From CAZSHG01 sp964459995 (GTDB taxonomy: Bacteria > UBP14 > UBA6098), in the NCBI GenBank assembly GCA_964459995.1, contig CAYWOR010000002.1, positions 124,001 to 188,000 of the forward strand: 64,000 bases of DNA, in the 5' to 3' direction. Below the pieces are notes generated by a model that saw only the letters and a program-made list of their open reading frames with translations, was not told the origin of the DNA and did no database searches. Position numbers and translations under genes: made by a program. Shown one piece after another: positions 25,486 through 33,268 of this stretch (the stretch's first letter is position 1; the number at the start of each line of letters is the position of its first letter).

Positions 25486-28302
25486 ATGAATCCTCTGAAC
25501 GAAAAGGAAATCATTGCCCTCGATTTCGAGACGACCGGCCTCGAGCCTGATTTCGACTCGATAATCGAGGTTGGAGCCTACCTTTATATCGACGGCGAAG
25601 TTGCCGGCAGTTACGACACTTTGGTCAAGCCCGACAAAGCGATTCCCTATAATATTCAACGACTTACGGGCATCGACGAGTCAATGGTAATCGATGGAAT
25701 CGACGAGAAATCGGCTCTCGAAAAGCTTGGAGAATTCATCGGGGAGCGCCCGATTCTCGGACAAAATGTGGGTTTCGACATCGATTTTCTGACGAAACGG
25801 AGCGCGAAATATGGCCTTCCGGTTTGGTCGGGCAAACGTATCGACACGAAACCCATCGCGAATTTGCTATTTCCACGGCTTCTGCGATACGGCCTTTCTG
25901 ATCTCGCACTGCTTTTCGAGATTCGCATGGACTCGCCGCATCGCGCCGGTTGCGACGCACAAACCACCTTCGAGGTCTCGAAACGGCTCTGGCAGACGCT
26001 TCTCGCAATGGATGAATCCCTTTTTCAGCTTGTTTATAACATCGGCCGTTCGAGCGGGGATATGGAGCTAATCAATTGGATTTCGGCGGCGAAAAATTGT
26101 GGCGGGGTGGGGAAATTTAGCGCGCCTAAGTTCGATGAAACGATGATCAGCCATTTTGACAATATTATCGGCGCGCCCACAGAGCCTGGGGATTGTAAGC
26201 TGACCGAGGGGGATGTAATCGGATTTCTCGGCCCGTTGTCGCCGTTAAGTGGTGTGGTTGAGGACTTTGTGGCACGGGATGTTCAAATCGAAATGGCGCA
26301 GGCGGTTCTGGACAGCCTCGAATACGACCTTACGCTGGTTGCCGAGGCGGGCACCGGCACAGGGAAATCCTTCGCGTATTTGCTTCCGTCGATTGTTTTC
26401 GCCGCGAAAAAGGGGACGAAGGTCGTCGTTTCGACGAAGACGAAAAATTTGCAGGAACAGTTGTTTTACAAAGATCTTCCCTCGCTGAGAGAGGCTCTGG
26501 ATTTCGATTTCCGAAGCGTGCTTCTTAAGGGTCGGGGGAATTATCTTTGTCTTCAGCGATTTTATCGGCTCGTTTCGGATTATAATTCTCTTCGTTTCGA
26601 TGAGCGGGCGATGCTCGCGCGTTTGGCGGTATGGGCCGCAGAGACACAATCGGGTGATGTCTCCGAGGCGAATTCCTTTTATTTGAGCAAATTTCTGCCC
26701 TTATGGGCGAAAATTAGAAGCGAAGGACCCGCCTGCCTTGGGAACAGGTGCCCTAACCGTAAGAAATGTTTTGTTCAAAAGGCTCGGTCAGCGGTGGTTG
26801 ACGCGCAGATTGTTGTCGTTAATCACTCCCTCCTTTTTGCTGAGATGGCGGATTCGTCGGTTTTGGGAGAGTATGATCATGCCATTATCGACGAAGCGCA
26901 CGAGCTTGAGGAGGTTGCGGCTGAGCATTTTGGGGCGAGGGTTTCGAATTGGAATTTCGCGGTTCCTCTTTCGGAGCTTCTTCTGGACGGAATTACGAAA
27001 AGCGGTTTTCTTCCAGAGCTGATGGAGCGTTTGAGCGCAAATTTTGAGATTGAAGAGGATTTTCAACTGACCTATAACTCGGTCTGCTCTGGTGTCGAGA
27101 CATTACGGAAGCTTTCGGAGTCGCTTTTTACTGAAATCACAAACAAGCTGGATCTTTTTTATGAGTGGCGGATTTCGCCCTATTCTCTTCATCAGAGATT
27201 TACTGCTGGCGAGGATGTTTTCGAGTTGGTGAAAAACTCGGTAAGGCGTCTTGCAGAGGCTTCTTCGCGTTTTTGCGGCGATCTTGGGATTTTTCTATCG
27301 GGGCTTCCCGAGAACGAAGATGACGAGATAGACCGTCTTTCGCGGGAAATAACCGGCAAAATGCTTAATATAAGCGAGGCCGGCGAGGCTTTGAAATTCA
27401 TGGGCGAGCCTATCGATCCGGATGCGGTTTATTGGTGGGAATCACCGACGAGGCAGGAATCAATAGATTCCGTTATGTGCTGGGCACCGCTGGACATCGC
27501 GGAGAGGCTTTTCGAAGCGCTTCATTCTCAGAAGCGGTCTTGCGTTTTCACCAGTGCTACGATGTCTGTCGAAAAGGATTTCGCTTTCATCAAACATCGC
27601 CTGGGACTTGATTTGATCGATACTGACAAGGTTTTCGATATTCAACTTGGAAGCCCCTACGATTTTCAATCGCAGTTATTGGTTCTGTATCCGGATTTTA
27701 TTCCGGATCCGAACGACAAGAATTTTCTTGCTTCGCTTTCAAATTTAATTGCGAAAATAAGCTCAAAGACGCGCGCTGGATCTCTGGCCCTATTCACGAG
27801 TTACAAGGCTTTGACGCAAGTTTATTCATTTTTGGCACCAACCCTTGCGGAAGAGGGTATTCTTGTTCTTGCGCAGGGTATCAGCGGCGGCAGAAGCCAG
27901 CTTACGCAACAATTTATATTCGATAAGGAATCAGTGCTACTGGGCACGGAATCTTTTTGGCAGGGGGTCGATGTCCGCGGTGATGCGCTTCAGATTCTTT
28001 TCTTGACAAAACTGCCTTTCTCGGTTCCAACTGATCCGTATTTTGCGGCTCAATGCGAGCGGATTCAACGCGGCGGGGGTGATTCTTTTCGTGAATATGC
28101 GGTTCCGCGCGCGGTGATAAAATTCCGACAGGGGGTCGGGCGTCTAATTCGCGGCGAAGAGGATGTCGGTGTTCTTCTGCTTTGCGACAAACGTCTTGTT
28201 ACAAAGTATTACGGGCAGGCCTTTACAAACTCCCTTCCGGTGGATTTTCAGAGGGTTTTTTCGACTGAAGAATTAGTGGACAAGATAACTCGTTTCCTTT
28301 AA
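25486..28302 (+). CDS. dinG: DnaQ-like exonuclease fused to DinG-family helicase
   Basis: About 938 residues. Residues 5-180 form a DEDD exonuclease (IIALDFETTGLEP, GQNVGFDIDFL, HRAGCDAQTT). The helicase has Walker A in AEAGTGTGKSFAYLLP near residue 287, four cysteines for a 4Fe-4S cluster around 416-433 (CLGNRCPNRKKC and its flanks), DEAH near 468, and motif VI as FRQGVGRLIRG near the end. The layout matches the Firmicutes-type DinG with an active exonuclease. DinG helicases unwind DNA and R-loops with 5'-3' polarity. The ATG at 25486 is preferred over a TTG inside the putative -35 box. Confidence 0.92.
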   Translation: MNPLNEKEIIALDFETTGLEPDFDSIIEVGAYLYIDGEVAGSYDTLVKPDKAIPYNIQRLTGIDESMVIDGIDEKSALEKLGEFIGERPILGQNVGFDIDFLTKRSAKYGLPVWSGKRIDTKPIANLLFPRLLRYGLSDLALLFEIRMDSPHRAGCDAQTTFEVSKRLWQTLLAMDESLFQLVYNIGRSSGDMELINWISAAKNCGGVGKFSAPKFDETMISHFDNIIGAPTEPGDCKLTEGDVIGFLGPLSPLSGVVEDFVARDVQIEMAQAVLDSLEYDLTLVAEAGTGTGKSFAYLLPSIVFAAKKGTKVVVSTKTKNLQEQLFYKDLPSLREALDFDFRSVLLKGRGNYLCLQRFYRLVSDYNSLRFDERAMLARLAVWAAETQSGDVSEANSFYLSKFLPLWAKIRSEGPACLGNRCPNRKKCFVQKARSAVVDAQIVVVNHSLLFAEMADSSVLGEYDHAIIDEAHELEEVAAEHFGARVSNWNFAVPLSELLLDGITKSGFLPELMERLSANFEIEEDFQLTYNSVCSGVETLRKLSESLFTEITNKLDLFYEWRISPYSLHQRFTAGEDVFELVKNSVRRLAEASSRFCGDLGIFLSGLPENEDDEIDRLSREITGKMLNISEAGEALKFMGEPIDPDAVYWWESPTRQESIDSVMCWAPLDIAERLFEALHSQKRSCVFTSATMSVEKDFAFIKHRLGLDLIDTDKVFDIQLGSPYDFQSQLLVLYPDFIPDPNDKNFLASLSNLIAKISSKTRAGSLALFTSYKALTQVYSFLAPTLAEEGILVLAQGISGGRSQLTQQFIFDKESVLLGTESFWQGVDVRGDALQILFLTKLPFSVPTDPYFAAQCERIQRGGGDSFREYAVPRAVIKFRQGVGRLIRGEEDVGVLLLCDKRLVTKYYGQAFTNSLPVDFQRVFSTEELVDKITRFL

Positions 28303-28342
28303 TTTTTCTTTCGCAAAGCCGTCAAAGTATTATTCTTGCTGG

Positions 28343-28367
28343 ATTCGCCTTGTGGCGAATTTTTTTT
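28343..28367 (+). terminator. Terminator after the exonuclease-helicase gene
   Basis: Stem ATTCGCC / GGCGAAT with a 4-base loop, then seven T. Confidence 0.9.
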
Positions 28368-28389
28368 GGGAAAAATTTCAAAATAATAC

Positions 28390-28417
28390 TTGACAGGCAT
28401 TCGAGTATCAATATAAT
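28390..28417 (+). promoter_or_regulatory. Consensus promoter of folD
   Basis: TTGACA (28390-28395), 16-base spacer, TATAAT (28412-28417). Leader of about 50 bases with GAGGA before the ATG at 28475. Confidence 0.8.
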
Positions 28418-28474
28418 GAGTGGATTTCGCGAGTCTATATATTCATTTAACGACCAATCGCTGAGGAACAACGG

Positions 28475-29320
28475 ATGACGCTACTAATTTCGGGCAAAGA
28501 ACTTGCAAACTCAATGAAGGAAGACTTGCGTGCCCGTATTCAGAAGTCTGGCGGAACTCCGGTGTTGGCGGCTGTAATTTTCGGCGGGGACGAAGGAAGC
28601 CTCGCATACGCGAAATCCAAGGCAAAAAGCGCGGAGAAGCTGGGCATCGATGTCGAGATTATCCATCACCCCGAAGTCGATTCGACCGCTGAAGCTCTTC
28701 TCAAACTCGAGGATGTTTCCACCGATTCGCATTTTCACGGCATTATTCTTGAAGAACCTTTGCCAAAAGGCATCGACCCTTTCCCGCTTCGCGAGGCGAT
28801 TCCGCCGGAGAAGGATGTGGATTGCACCACATCGGCCAATCTCGGAAGAATAATTAGCGGCGATCCTTTGTATTATCCGGCGACTCCTATGGCGGTAATC
28901 GAGCTTTTAAAGTATTATAAAATCGATACGGTTGGCAAGCATGTCGTTATTATCGGACGAAGCCGAACTGTCGGCCTTCCCCTTGCGAATATGCTTCTGC
29001 GAAAAGGCCACGGCGCGGATGCTACGGTGACGGTGTGTCACAGCAGAACGCCAAATATGGCGGAATTGACCAAGCAAGCCGATATTTTGGTTGTTGCTAT
29101 GGGCAAGGCCGAGTTTGTCGGAAGGGATTTTGTTTCTGAAAAAACAGTTGTTATCGATGTTGGCACGAATTATACGGAAAATGGGCTGGTCGGCGATGTA
29201 GATTTTGCCGATGTTGAAAATTATGTTGAGGCTATTACACCGGTTCCCGGCGGAGTTGGCCCGGTAACTGTGGCAGGTCTTTTGACTAACGTTTATGGAG
29301 CATTTCTAAGACTTCGTTGA
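28475..29320 (+). CDS. folD: Methylenetetrahydrofolate dehydrogenase/cyclohydrolase (FolD)
   Basis: 281 residues, family size. Bifunctional enzyme interconverting 5,10-methylene-, methenyl- and 10-formyl-tetrahydrofolate with NADP(H). The catalytic Tyr45-x3-Lys49 pair is present (AYAKSKAK), as are PATP, the nucleotide loop VVIIGRSRTVGLPLA, and PGGVGPVTVAGLL. Oddly, the usual VQLPLP segment reads LEEPLP, so the conserved glutamine is replaced by Glu93, and the KDVDGF segment reads KDVDCT. The enzyme may therefore be kinetically altered. Co-transcription with the next gene, 23 bases on, is likely. Confidence 0.9.
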   Translation: MTLLISGKELANSMKEDLRARIQKSGGTPVLAAVIFGGDEGSLAYAKSKAKSAEKLGIDVEIIHHPEVDSTAEALLKLEDVSTDSHFHGIILEEPLPKGIDPFPLREAIPPEKDVDCTTSANLGRIISGDPLYYPATPMAVIELLKYYKIDTVGKHVVIIGRSRTVGLPLANMLLRKGHGADATVTVCHSRTPNMAELTKQADILVVAMGKAEFVGRDFVSEKTVVIDVGTNYTENGLVGDVDFADVENYVEAITPVPGGVGPVTVAGLLTNVYGAFLRLR

Positions 29321-29343
29321 AGTGCACGAAAGGAGTTCACAGC

Positions 29344-30063
29344 ATGAAGATGAGCAAACAACGGAAAATCGCCAGATTCGATGAGAAATACAAAGATCTG
29401 GGCGGTTTCAAGAAATTCGAGGAGATGGTAAAGGGCCTTTCCACTCTCGAAGAGATCGGTCAGCACTTCGGTTTCAGCCGTCAGAACACTGCCGGATTGT
29501 ATCGGAGCTTTTTCGGCGAACCATACAACAAGATTCAATCGAAGCGCAAAGACAAGCGTGCGAAGGAAATCAAGCGCCGCTCGACTGATCTTAGTGCAAG
29601 GTTTAAGGAATATGAGAAGCTCGGGAAAGAGCGTTCGGCTCAGAAGACTTACTACACAAGAATTATCAAAGAAAAAGCAGAGAAACTCGGGATGGAAGTC
29701 GAGCTTATCGCTAACAGAAACAGTGCTGTTAAGATGAGAATAAATGACAGCTTTGTCAACATTTCTGGAACGAATACCGAGACTATCTATCACATTCCGC
29801 GGAAACGCAGGCCGAGTATTTATTATCGTTTTGCGATTACGAGCAAGCCGGTGGATTATTGCATTTTCGTTCTCGATCTTGGCGAGGAAGAGGACGAAGA
29901 ACGCTATACCTATTATATCATTCCTTATGAAATGATTAAGCATTTAACGTTAATCACATTGAAGGACAGATATTCGGATTACCGCAGAAAGAAGAACGGC
30001 GATCCCCCAAGCAAATATGCTCAATTCCGCAACGCATGGCATCTGCTTCAGAAGTCTAAATAA
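29344..30063 (+). CDS. HTH protein with a C-terminal nuclease-like domain, unknown
   Basis: 239 residues from the ATG at 29344 (AGGAG upstream). Residues 20-60 look like a helix-turn-helix (LSTLEEIGQHFGFSRQNTAGLYRSFFG). Residues 65-115 are very basic and helical. The C-terminal 100 residues (YRFAITSKPVDYCIFVLDLG, YYIIPYEMI, KYAQFRNAWHLL) recall the hypothetical PD-(D/E)XK-like proteins in which VIP...KY.Y...W..L occurs, but no clean D...ExK set is visible, so it may be a DNA-binding derivative. Located between folD and a DUF362 gene, three bases from the latter. Function unknown. Confidence 0.65.
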   Translation: MKMSKQRKIARFDEKYKDLGGFKKFEEMVKGLSTLEEIGQHFGFSRQNTAGLYRSFFGEPYNKIQSKRKDKRAKEIKRRSTDLSARFKEYEKLGKERSAQKTYYTRIIKEKAEKLGMEVELIANRNSAVKMRINDSFVNISGTNTETIYHIPRKRRPSIYYRFAITSKPVDYCIFVLDLGEEEDEERYTYYIIPYEMIKHLTLITLKDRYSDYRRKKNGDPPSKYAQFRNAWHLLQKSK

Positions 30064-30066
30064 TCG

Positions 30067-31191
30067 ATGAACAGCGTTGTTTCGATCGTCAGAACGGAGG
30101 GCTATAATGCTCTCCGTTCTCGTGTTTGCGAGCTTATGGACAATCTTGGCGGATGGGAGAATTTTGTTCGTTCGGGCGATAGTGTCCTTCTGAAAGTGAA
30201 TCTTCTTTCTGCGAGACAGCCTGAACGTGGCGTTACGACACATCCCGAGGTTGTTCGCGCGGTTGCTGAGAGTCTTCTGGATTTTGGTGCGAAGGTTGCT
30301 CTCGGGGATTCTCCCGGTGGTGCGGACAAGGGGCTTGAGAGGGTTTTCCGCAATACTGGAATGATTGCGGTCGCGGAAGAGCTTGGAATCCCGTGGATAA
30401 AGTTCGAGACAGCCGGCACGAGGCAGGTTAGAATCGATGACCGCTTAACTCTTTTTCTTACGGAGGCGACCTCGGATTATGACCATGTGATAAACATGCC
30501 GAAGCTGAAAACTCACTCGCTTACGTTATTCACGGGCGCGGTGAAAAACCTTTTCGGTCTCGTTCCGGGACTTCGGAAGGCGACCTATCACAAGCTATTC
30601 CCCTTGCCAAGCGATTTTGCGAGAATGCTTGTTGCGGTTTATGAGCAATCGCCGGTAACGCTCCATATCATGGACGGTGTTGTTGGAATGGAGGGCAATG
30701 GGCCATCCAGTGGGGATTTGCGCGATTCGAATCTGCTTCTCGCTTCAACCGACGGTGTGGCGTTGGATGCGGTCGCGTGTCATCTTATCGGCATCAAAGA
30801 AGGTCGTGTAAAAACGACCCTTTTCGCGGATAAGAAAGGTTTGGGCAACGGGAAACTCGCAAATATCGATATTGCAGGCGGCAACATCGAGGATTTCGTT
30901 CTCGAACAGCCTTTCAAGCTTCCGCCGATGATGCCCGAGGCGGTAATCCCATCGTGGATTCTGCGGTTTTTCGCCCGGTTTATAAAATACCGTCCCATTC
31001 CGCTCGACGAAAAGTGTATTCGTTGCGGCGTTTGCGCAAAGCATTGTCCTGTCGATGCTATTCAAATGCATGGAAAAGAATTGCCGGACTTCGATTATTC
31101 TAAATGCATCACTTGTCTTTGTTGTATGGAACTTTGCCCCGAGGAAGCTGTCAAGCTCGATCTCAATTGGATCGCAAAGCGTATCGCCTAA
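30067..31191 (+). CDS. DUF362 protein with C-terminal 2x[4Fe-4S] ferredoxin
   Basis: 374 residues. The N-terminal 290 residues match DUF362 (LLKVNLLSARQPERGVTTHPEVV, GDSPGGADKGLERVF, NMPKLKTHSLTLFTGAVKNLFG). Two ferredoxin motifs follow near residues 318-330 (CIRCGVCAKHCP) and 347-361 (CITCLCCMELCP), each able to hold one 4Fe-4S cluster. DUF362 proteins are common in anaerobes and are suspected redox enzymes; the reaction is not known. This suggests an anaerobic or low-oxygen lifestyle. Confidence 0.9.
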   Translation: MNSVVSIVRTEGYNALRSRVCELMDNLGGWENFVRSGDSVLLKVNLLSARQPERGVTTHPEVVRAVAESLLDFGAKVALGDSPGGADKGLERVFRNTGMIAVAEELGIPWIKFETAGTRQVRIDDRLTLFLTEATSDYDHVINMPKLKTHSLTLFTGAVKNLFGLVPGLRKATYHKLFPLPSDFARMLVAVYEQSPVTLHIMDGVVGMEGNGPSSGDLRDSNLLLASTDGVALDAVACHLIGIKEGRVKTTLFADKKGLGNGKLANIDIAGGNIEDFVLEQPFKLPPMMPEAVIPSWILRFFARFIKYRPIPLDEKCIRCGVCAKHCPVDAIQMHGKELPDFDYSKCITCLCCMELCPEEAVKLDLNWIAKRIA

Positions 31192-31193
31192 AA

Positions 31194-31286
31194 GGGGGCA
31201 TCGTCCGCCGAAGGCGGAAAGCGCTCGCGACGAACACCTTTCCCAGAAAGAATTACATATTTCTCGCCGCGAGCGCTTCTGCCCCG
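31194..31286. other. Highly structured intergenic element (possible small RNA or REP-like element)
   Basis: Three nested stems: outer GGGGCA/TGCCCC (31195-31200, 31280-31285), an 11-bp perfect pair AAGCGCTCGCG/CGCGAGCGCTT (31219-31229, 31268-31278), and a local hairpin CCGCC-GAA-GGCGG. It begins three bases after the DUF362 stop codon, between convergent genes. It could end transcription, be a small RNA, or be a mobile palindrome. Confidence 0.55.
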
Positions 31287-31350
31287 CGCTTTATGTTGTG
31301 CAGTTATGTTTAATGATGTAATATGAGTTTTTGCAGGGCAATTGTCCGAT

Positions 31351-31381
31351 AAAAAAAGGGTGCGGGGCGCGATGCCCCCAC
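31351..31381 (-). terminator. Terminator of the nadK...VOC operon
   Basis: On the minus strand, stem GTG-GGGGC / GCCCC-CAC (one bulged base), loop of five, followed by seven T (A at 31351-31357). Confidence 0.85.
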
Positions 31382-31387
31382 TGTGTG

Positions 31388-31744
31388 TTACGGAAAAATT
31401 GCTGGAATAGGATCATCGAAAGATTGAAATTCGAGGGTCCGGCCTTCGGGGTCTTTCGCCCAGAAATGGTAGATTTTGTATTCTTGGTTTTCGCGCGGCG
31501 GGGCGTCTGCGATATCTGATAGCATGGAATAAGTCGAATCGACTTGTTCTCTATTGCTGAAAAAGATTGTAATACAGCCCTGCGCGTCCGAAAAATTCCT
31601 CTCACAGAATCCAAGCAAAAGATTGTCTGATCGGAAAATAGCACACCCGCCCTGATCGAGCCAAAGTTCGAGGCCGAGTTTATCCAAGTAGAACGATTTT
31701 ATTTCAGCATATTTTTTTGTCGCGAAAAAGATGATGCCGGCCAT
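31388..31744 (-). CDS. Glyoxalase/VOC superfamily protein
   Basis: 118 residues starting MAGIIFFATKKYAEIKSFYLDKLGLELWLDQGGCAIFR, a typical VOC beta-alpha-beta-beta-beta unit, and ending DPEGRTLEFQSFDDP, where the Glu is the usual metal ligand. Small single-chain VOC proteins include lyases, dioxygenases and resistance proteins; this one cannot be assigned. A longer open frame exists upstream, but the ATG at 31744 follows gmhA by five bases and starts exactly at the domain. Last gene of the operon. Confidence 0.8.
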   Translation of the reverse strand: MAGIIFFATKKYAEIKSFYLDKLGLELWLDQGGCAIFRSDNLLLGFCERNFSDAQGCITIFFSNREQVDSTYSMLSDIADAPPRENQEYKIYHFWAKDPEGRTLEFQSFDDPIPAIFP

Positions 31745-31749
31745 GATGG

Positions 31750-32340
31750 CTATCCTTGGGGGTTTTTCGCGATATTTTTTTCTACGATCTCGCAAATGAG
31801 ATGCAGAGCGACACTGTGGGCGGTTTGAATTCGGGGCGTGGTGGACGCTTCGATGCAAATTTTGATTTTTGATAACGCTAATAGCGGACAATTGCGATTC
31901 GGGCCGGCAAGTGAGATGACGTCGATGCCGAGACACTGCGCACATTCGGCGGCTCGGACCACATTCGCGGAGAAGCCGCTTGTGGAAATAGCAACGAGCA
32001 CATCGCCGGATTTGCCCAGGGCTTCGAGTTGTTTTGCATAGATTTCCTCGAATCCGAAATCATTCGCGATTGCTGTAATTGCGCTTGTGTCTGTTGTAAG
32101 TGCGATTGCCGGAAGAGGCTTTCTGGAGACGCCTAACCCAAGTTTGCCCACGAATTCTGCGGCTGAATGTTGAGCATCCGCGGCGCTTCCGCCATTTCCT
32201 ACAAAAAAGACCTTCCGTCCCGCCAGAAAGGCCTCGGTTATAGTCTTCGCGGCGTGGAATATAGCCTCTCGGGAATCCCGCAAAGACTCGATCGAAGCAA
32301 CAGATTCTTCGATCGACCTATCGAAATCAAATTCGTTCAT
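31750..32340 (-). CDS. gmhA: Sedoheptulose-7-phosphate isomerase (SIS domain)
   Basis: 196 residues from the ATG at 32340, two bases after the upstream stop codon; a TTG at 32355 would add five residues. Contains the SIS fold with the GmhA signature VFFVGNGGSAADAQHSAAEFVGK and the STSGFSANVVRAA phosphate loop. It makes heptose 7-phosphate for the LPS core, which fits the diderm envelope. No gmhB or hldE gene is adjacent; the sugar-phosphate mutase is upstream in the same operon. Confidence 0.92.
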   Translation of the reverse strand: MNEFDFDRSIEESVASIESLRDSREAIFHAAKTITEAFLAGRKVFFVGNGGSAADAQHSAAEFVGKLGLGVSRKPLPAIALTTDTSAITAIANDFGFEEIYAKQLEALGKSGDVLVAISTSGFSANVVRAAECAQCLGIDVISLAGPNRNCPLLALSKIKICIEASTTPRIQTAHSVALHLICEIVEKNIAKNPQG

Positions 32341-32341
32341 G

Positions 32342-33268
32342 TTATTTTGTTCCAATTGTTAGATCGAAAGTATGACGCGCCGGCAACCCTTCGCGCTCCA
32401 TTCTGAAAGAATAGCCGAGGCCGAATTTTGCGAAACCGGCGTCATAACGATATCCGAGACCAGCAGTGAATAAACCGTCGTCGAGGCCAACAGCGATTTC
32501 GCCATTCTCGATTGGCTCGTAAGCCGCGCCGAAACGGTATTCCAGATCGCCACCGTCATAAAAACCGATTTCACCGGTAATCTTGCCGGAAATCTGCTTT
32601 GGTGCATATGCCGCCCCGACACGCGCATATCCGGCGATAGGTTCATCGACAGTCGAGCCGGAACCGGAGCCATAGAGCGTTTTTGAATCCCACTGATGTT
32701 CCATCGCGATATTGGTGTAGGCGGCTCCAACAAGCAACTGACCTCGCAGAAGGCGCAAATGCGCTCCTACATCGAACCCGGCCATGTAGGACATGGCATC
32801 GTGAAGCCTGGTTTGGACATATTTCGCGTTTGCGCCGATAGTGAATTCTCTTGTGATTATTTTCGAGAATGTAAGAAATATCGCTTCTTCGCCATATAAA
32901 AGCATTTGTGTATGGTTTCCGCTGATGTCTCTTCCATCGATTTCGCCGGCGTCGGCATGCACCCAGGTCAGCGCTACCGCGGCGTCGTCTTTGAGATTGC
33001 CCGCCGCGCTGATGTAGTAAAACCACCTGTCCAACGCGAGCATGGAGTATCCCGAAGAGCCGCCCCAGCCCTTGAACATCTGCAACGAAGCCGGATTAAA
33101 CCACCCCGAATTTGCCTCTCCGCCTATCGCGGTTCCGCATCCGCCCATCGCGGTCTGTTTCCATCCCACGGGCATGCGAAGAAAGACCGTCGTGCGGCCG
33201 GTTTCGGCAAATGTAATCATTGCACATAATGCGATTATTATAATAATATAGTTTAATTTCATTGTCAT
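32342..33268 (-). CDS. PorV/PorQ-like outer-membrane protein
   Basis: 308 residues with a signal peptide (IIIIIALCAMITFAE). The opening LRMPVGWKQTAMGGCGTAIGGEANSGWFNPASL is the classic PorV-type start, followed by repeated amphipathic strands and a C-terminal aromatic strand. PorV works with type IX-type secretion, shuttling cargo to its surface anchor. It overlaps the upstream secreted protein by 4 bases (ATGA), so the two are made together, consistent with a cargo/transport pair. That partnership is inference. Confidence 0.78.
   Translation of the reverse strand: MTMKLNYIIIIIALCAMITFAETGRTTVFLRMPVGWKQTAMGGCGTAIGGEANSGWFNPASLQMFKGWGGSSGYSMLALDRWFYYISAAGNLKDDAAVALTWVHADAGEIDGRDISGNHTQMLLYGEEAIFLTFSKIITREFTIGANAKYVQTRLHDAMSYMAGFDVGAHLRLLRGQLLVGAAYTNIAMEHQWDSKTLYGSGSGSTVDEPIAGYARVGAAYAPKQISGKITGEIGFYDGGDLEYRFGAAYEPIENGEIAVGLDDGLFTAGLGYRYDAGFAKFGLGYSFRMEREGLPARHTFDLTIGTK

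Noticed and set aside
31194..31286. Signal recognition particle RNA
   Set aside because: Size and closing stem are similar, but the conserved GGAAGC/apical-loop signature is missing on both strands.
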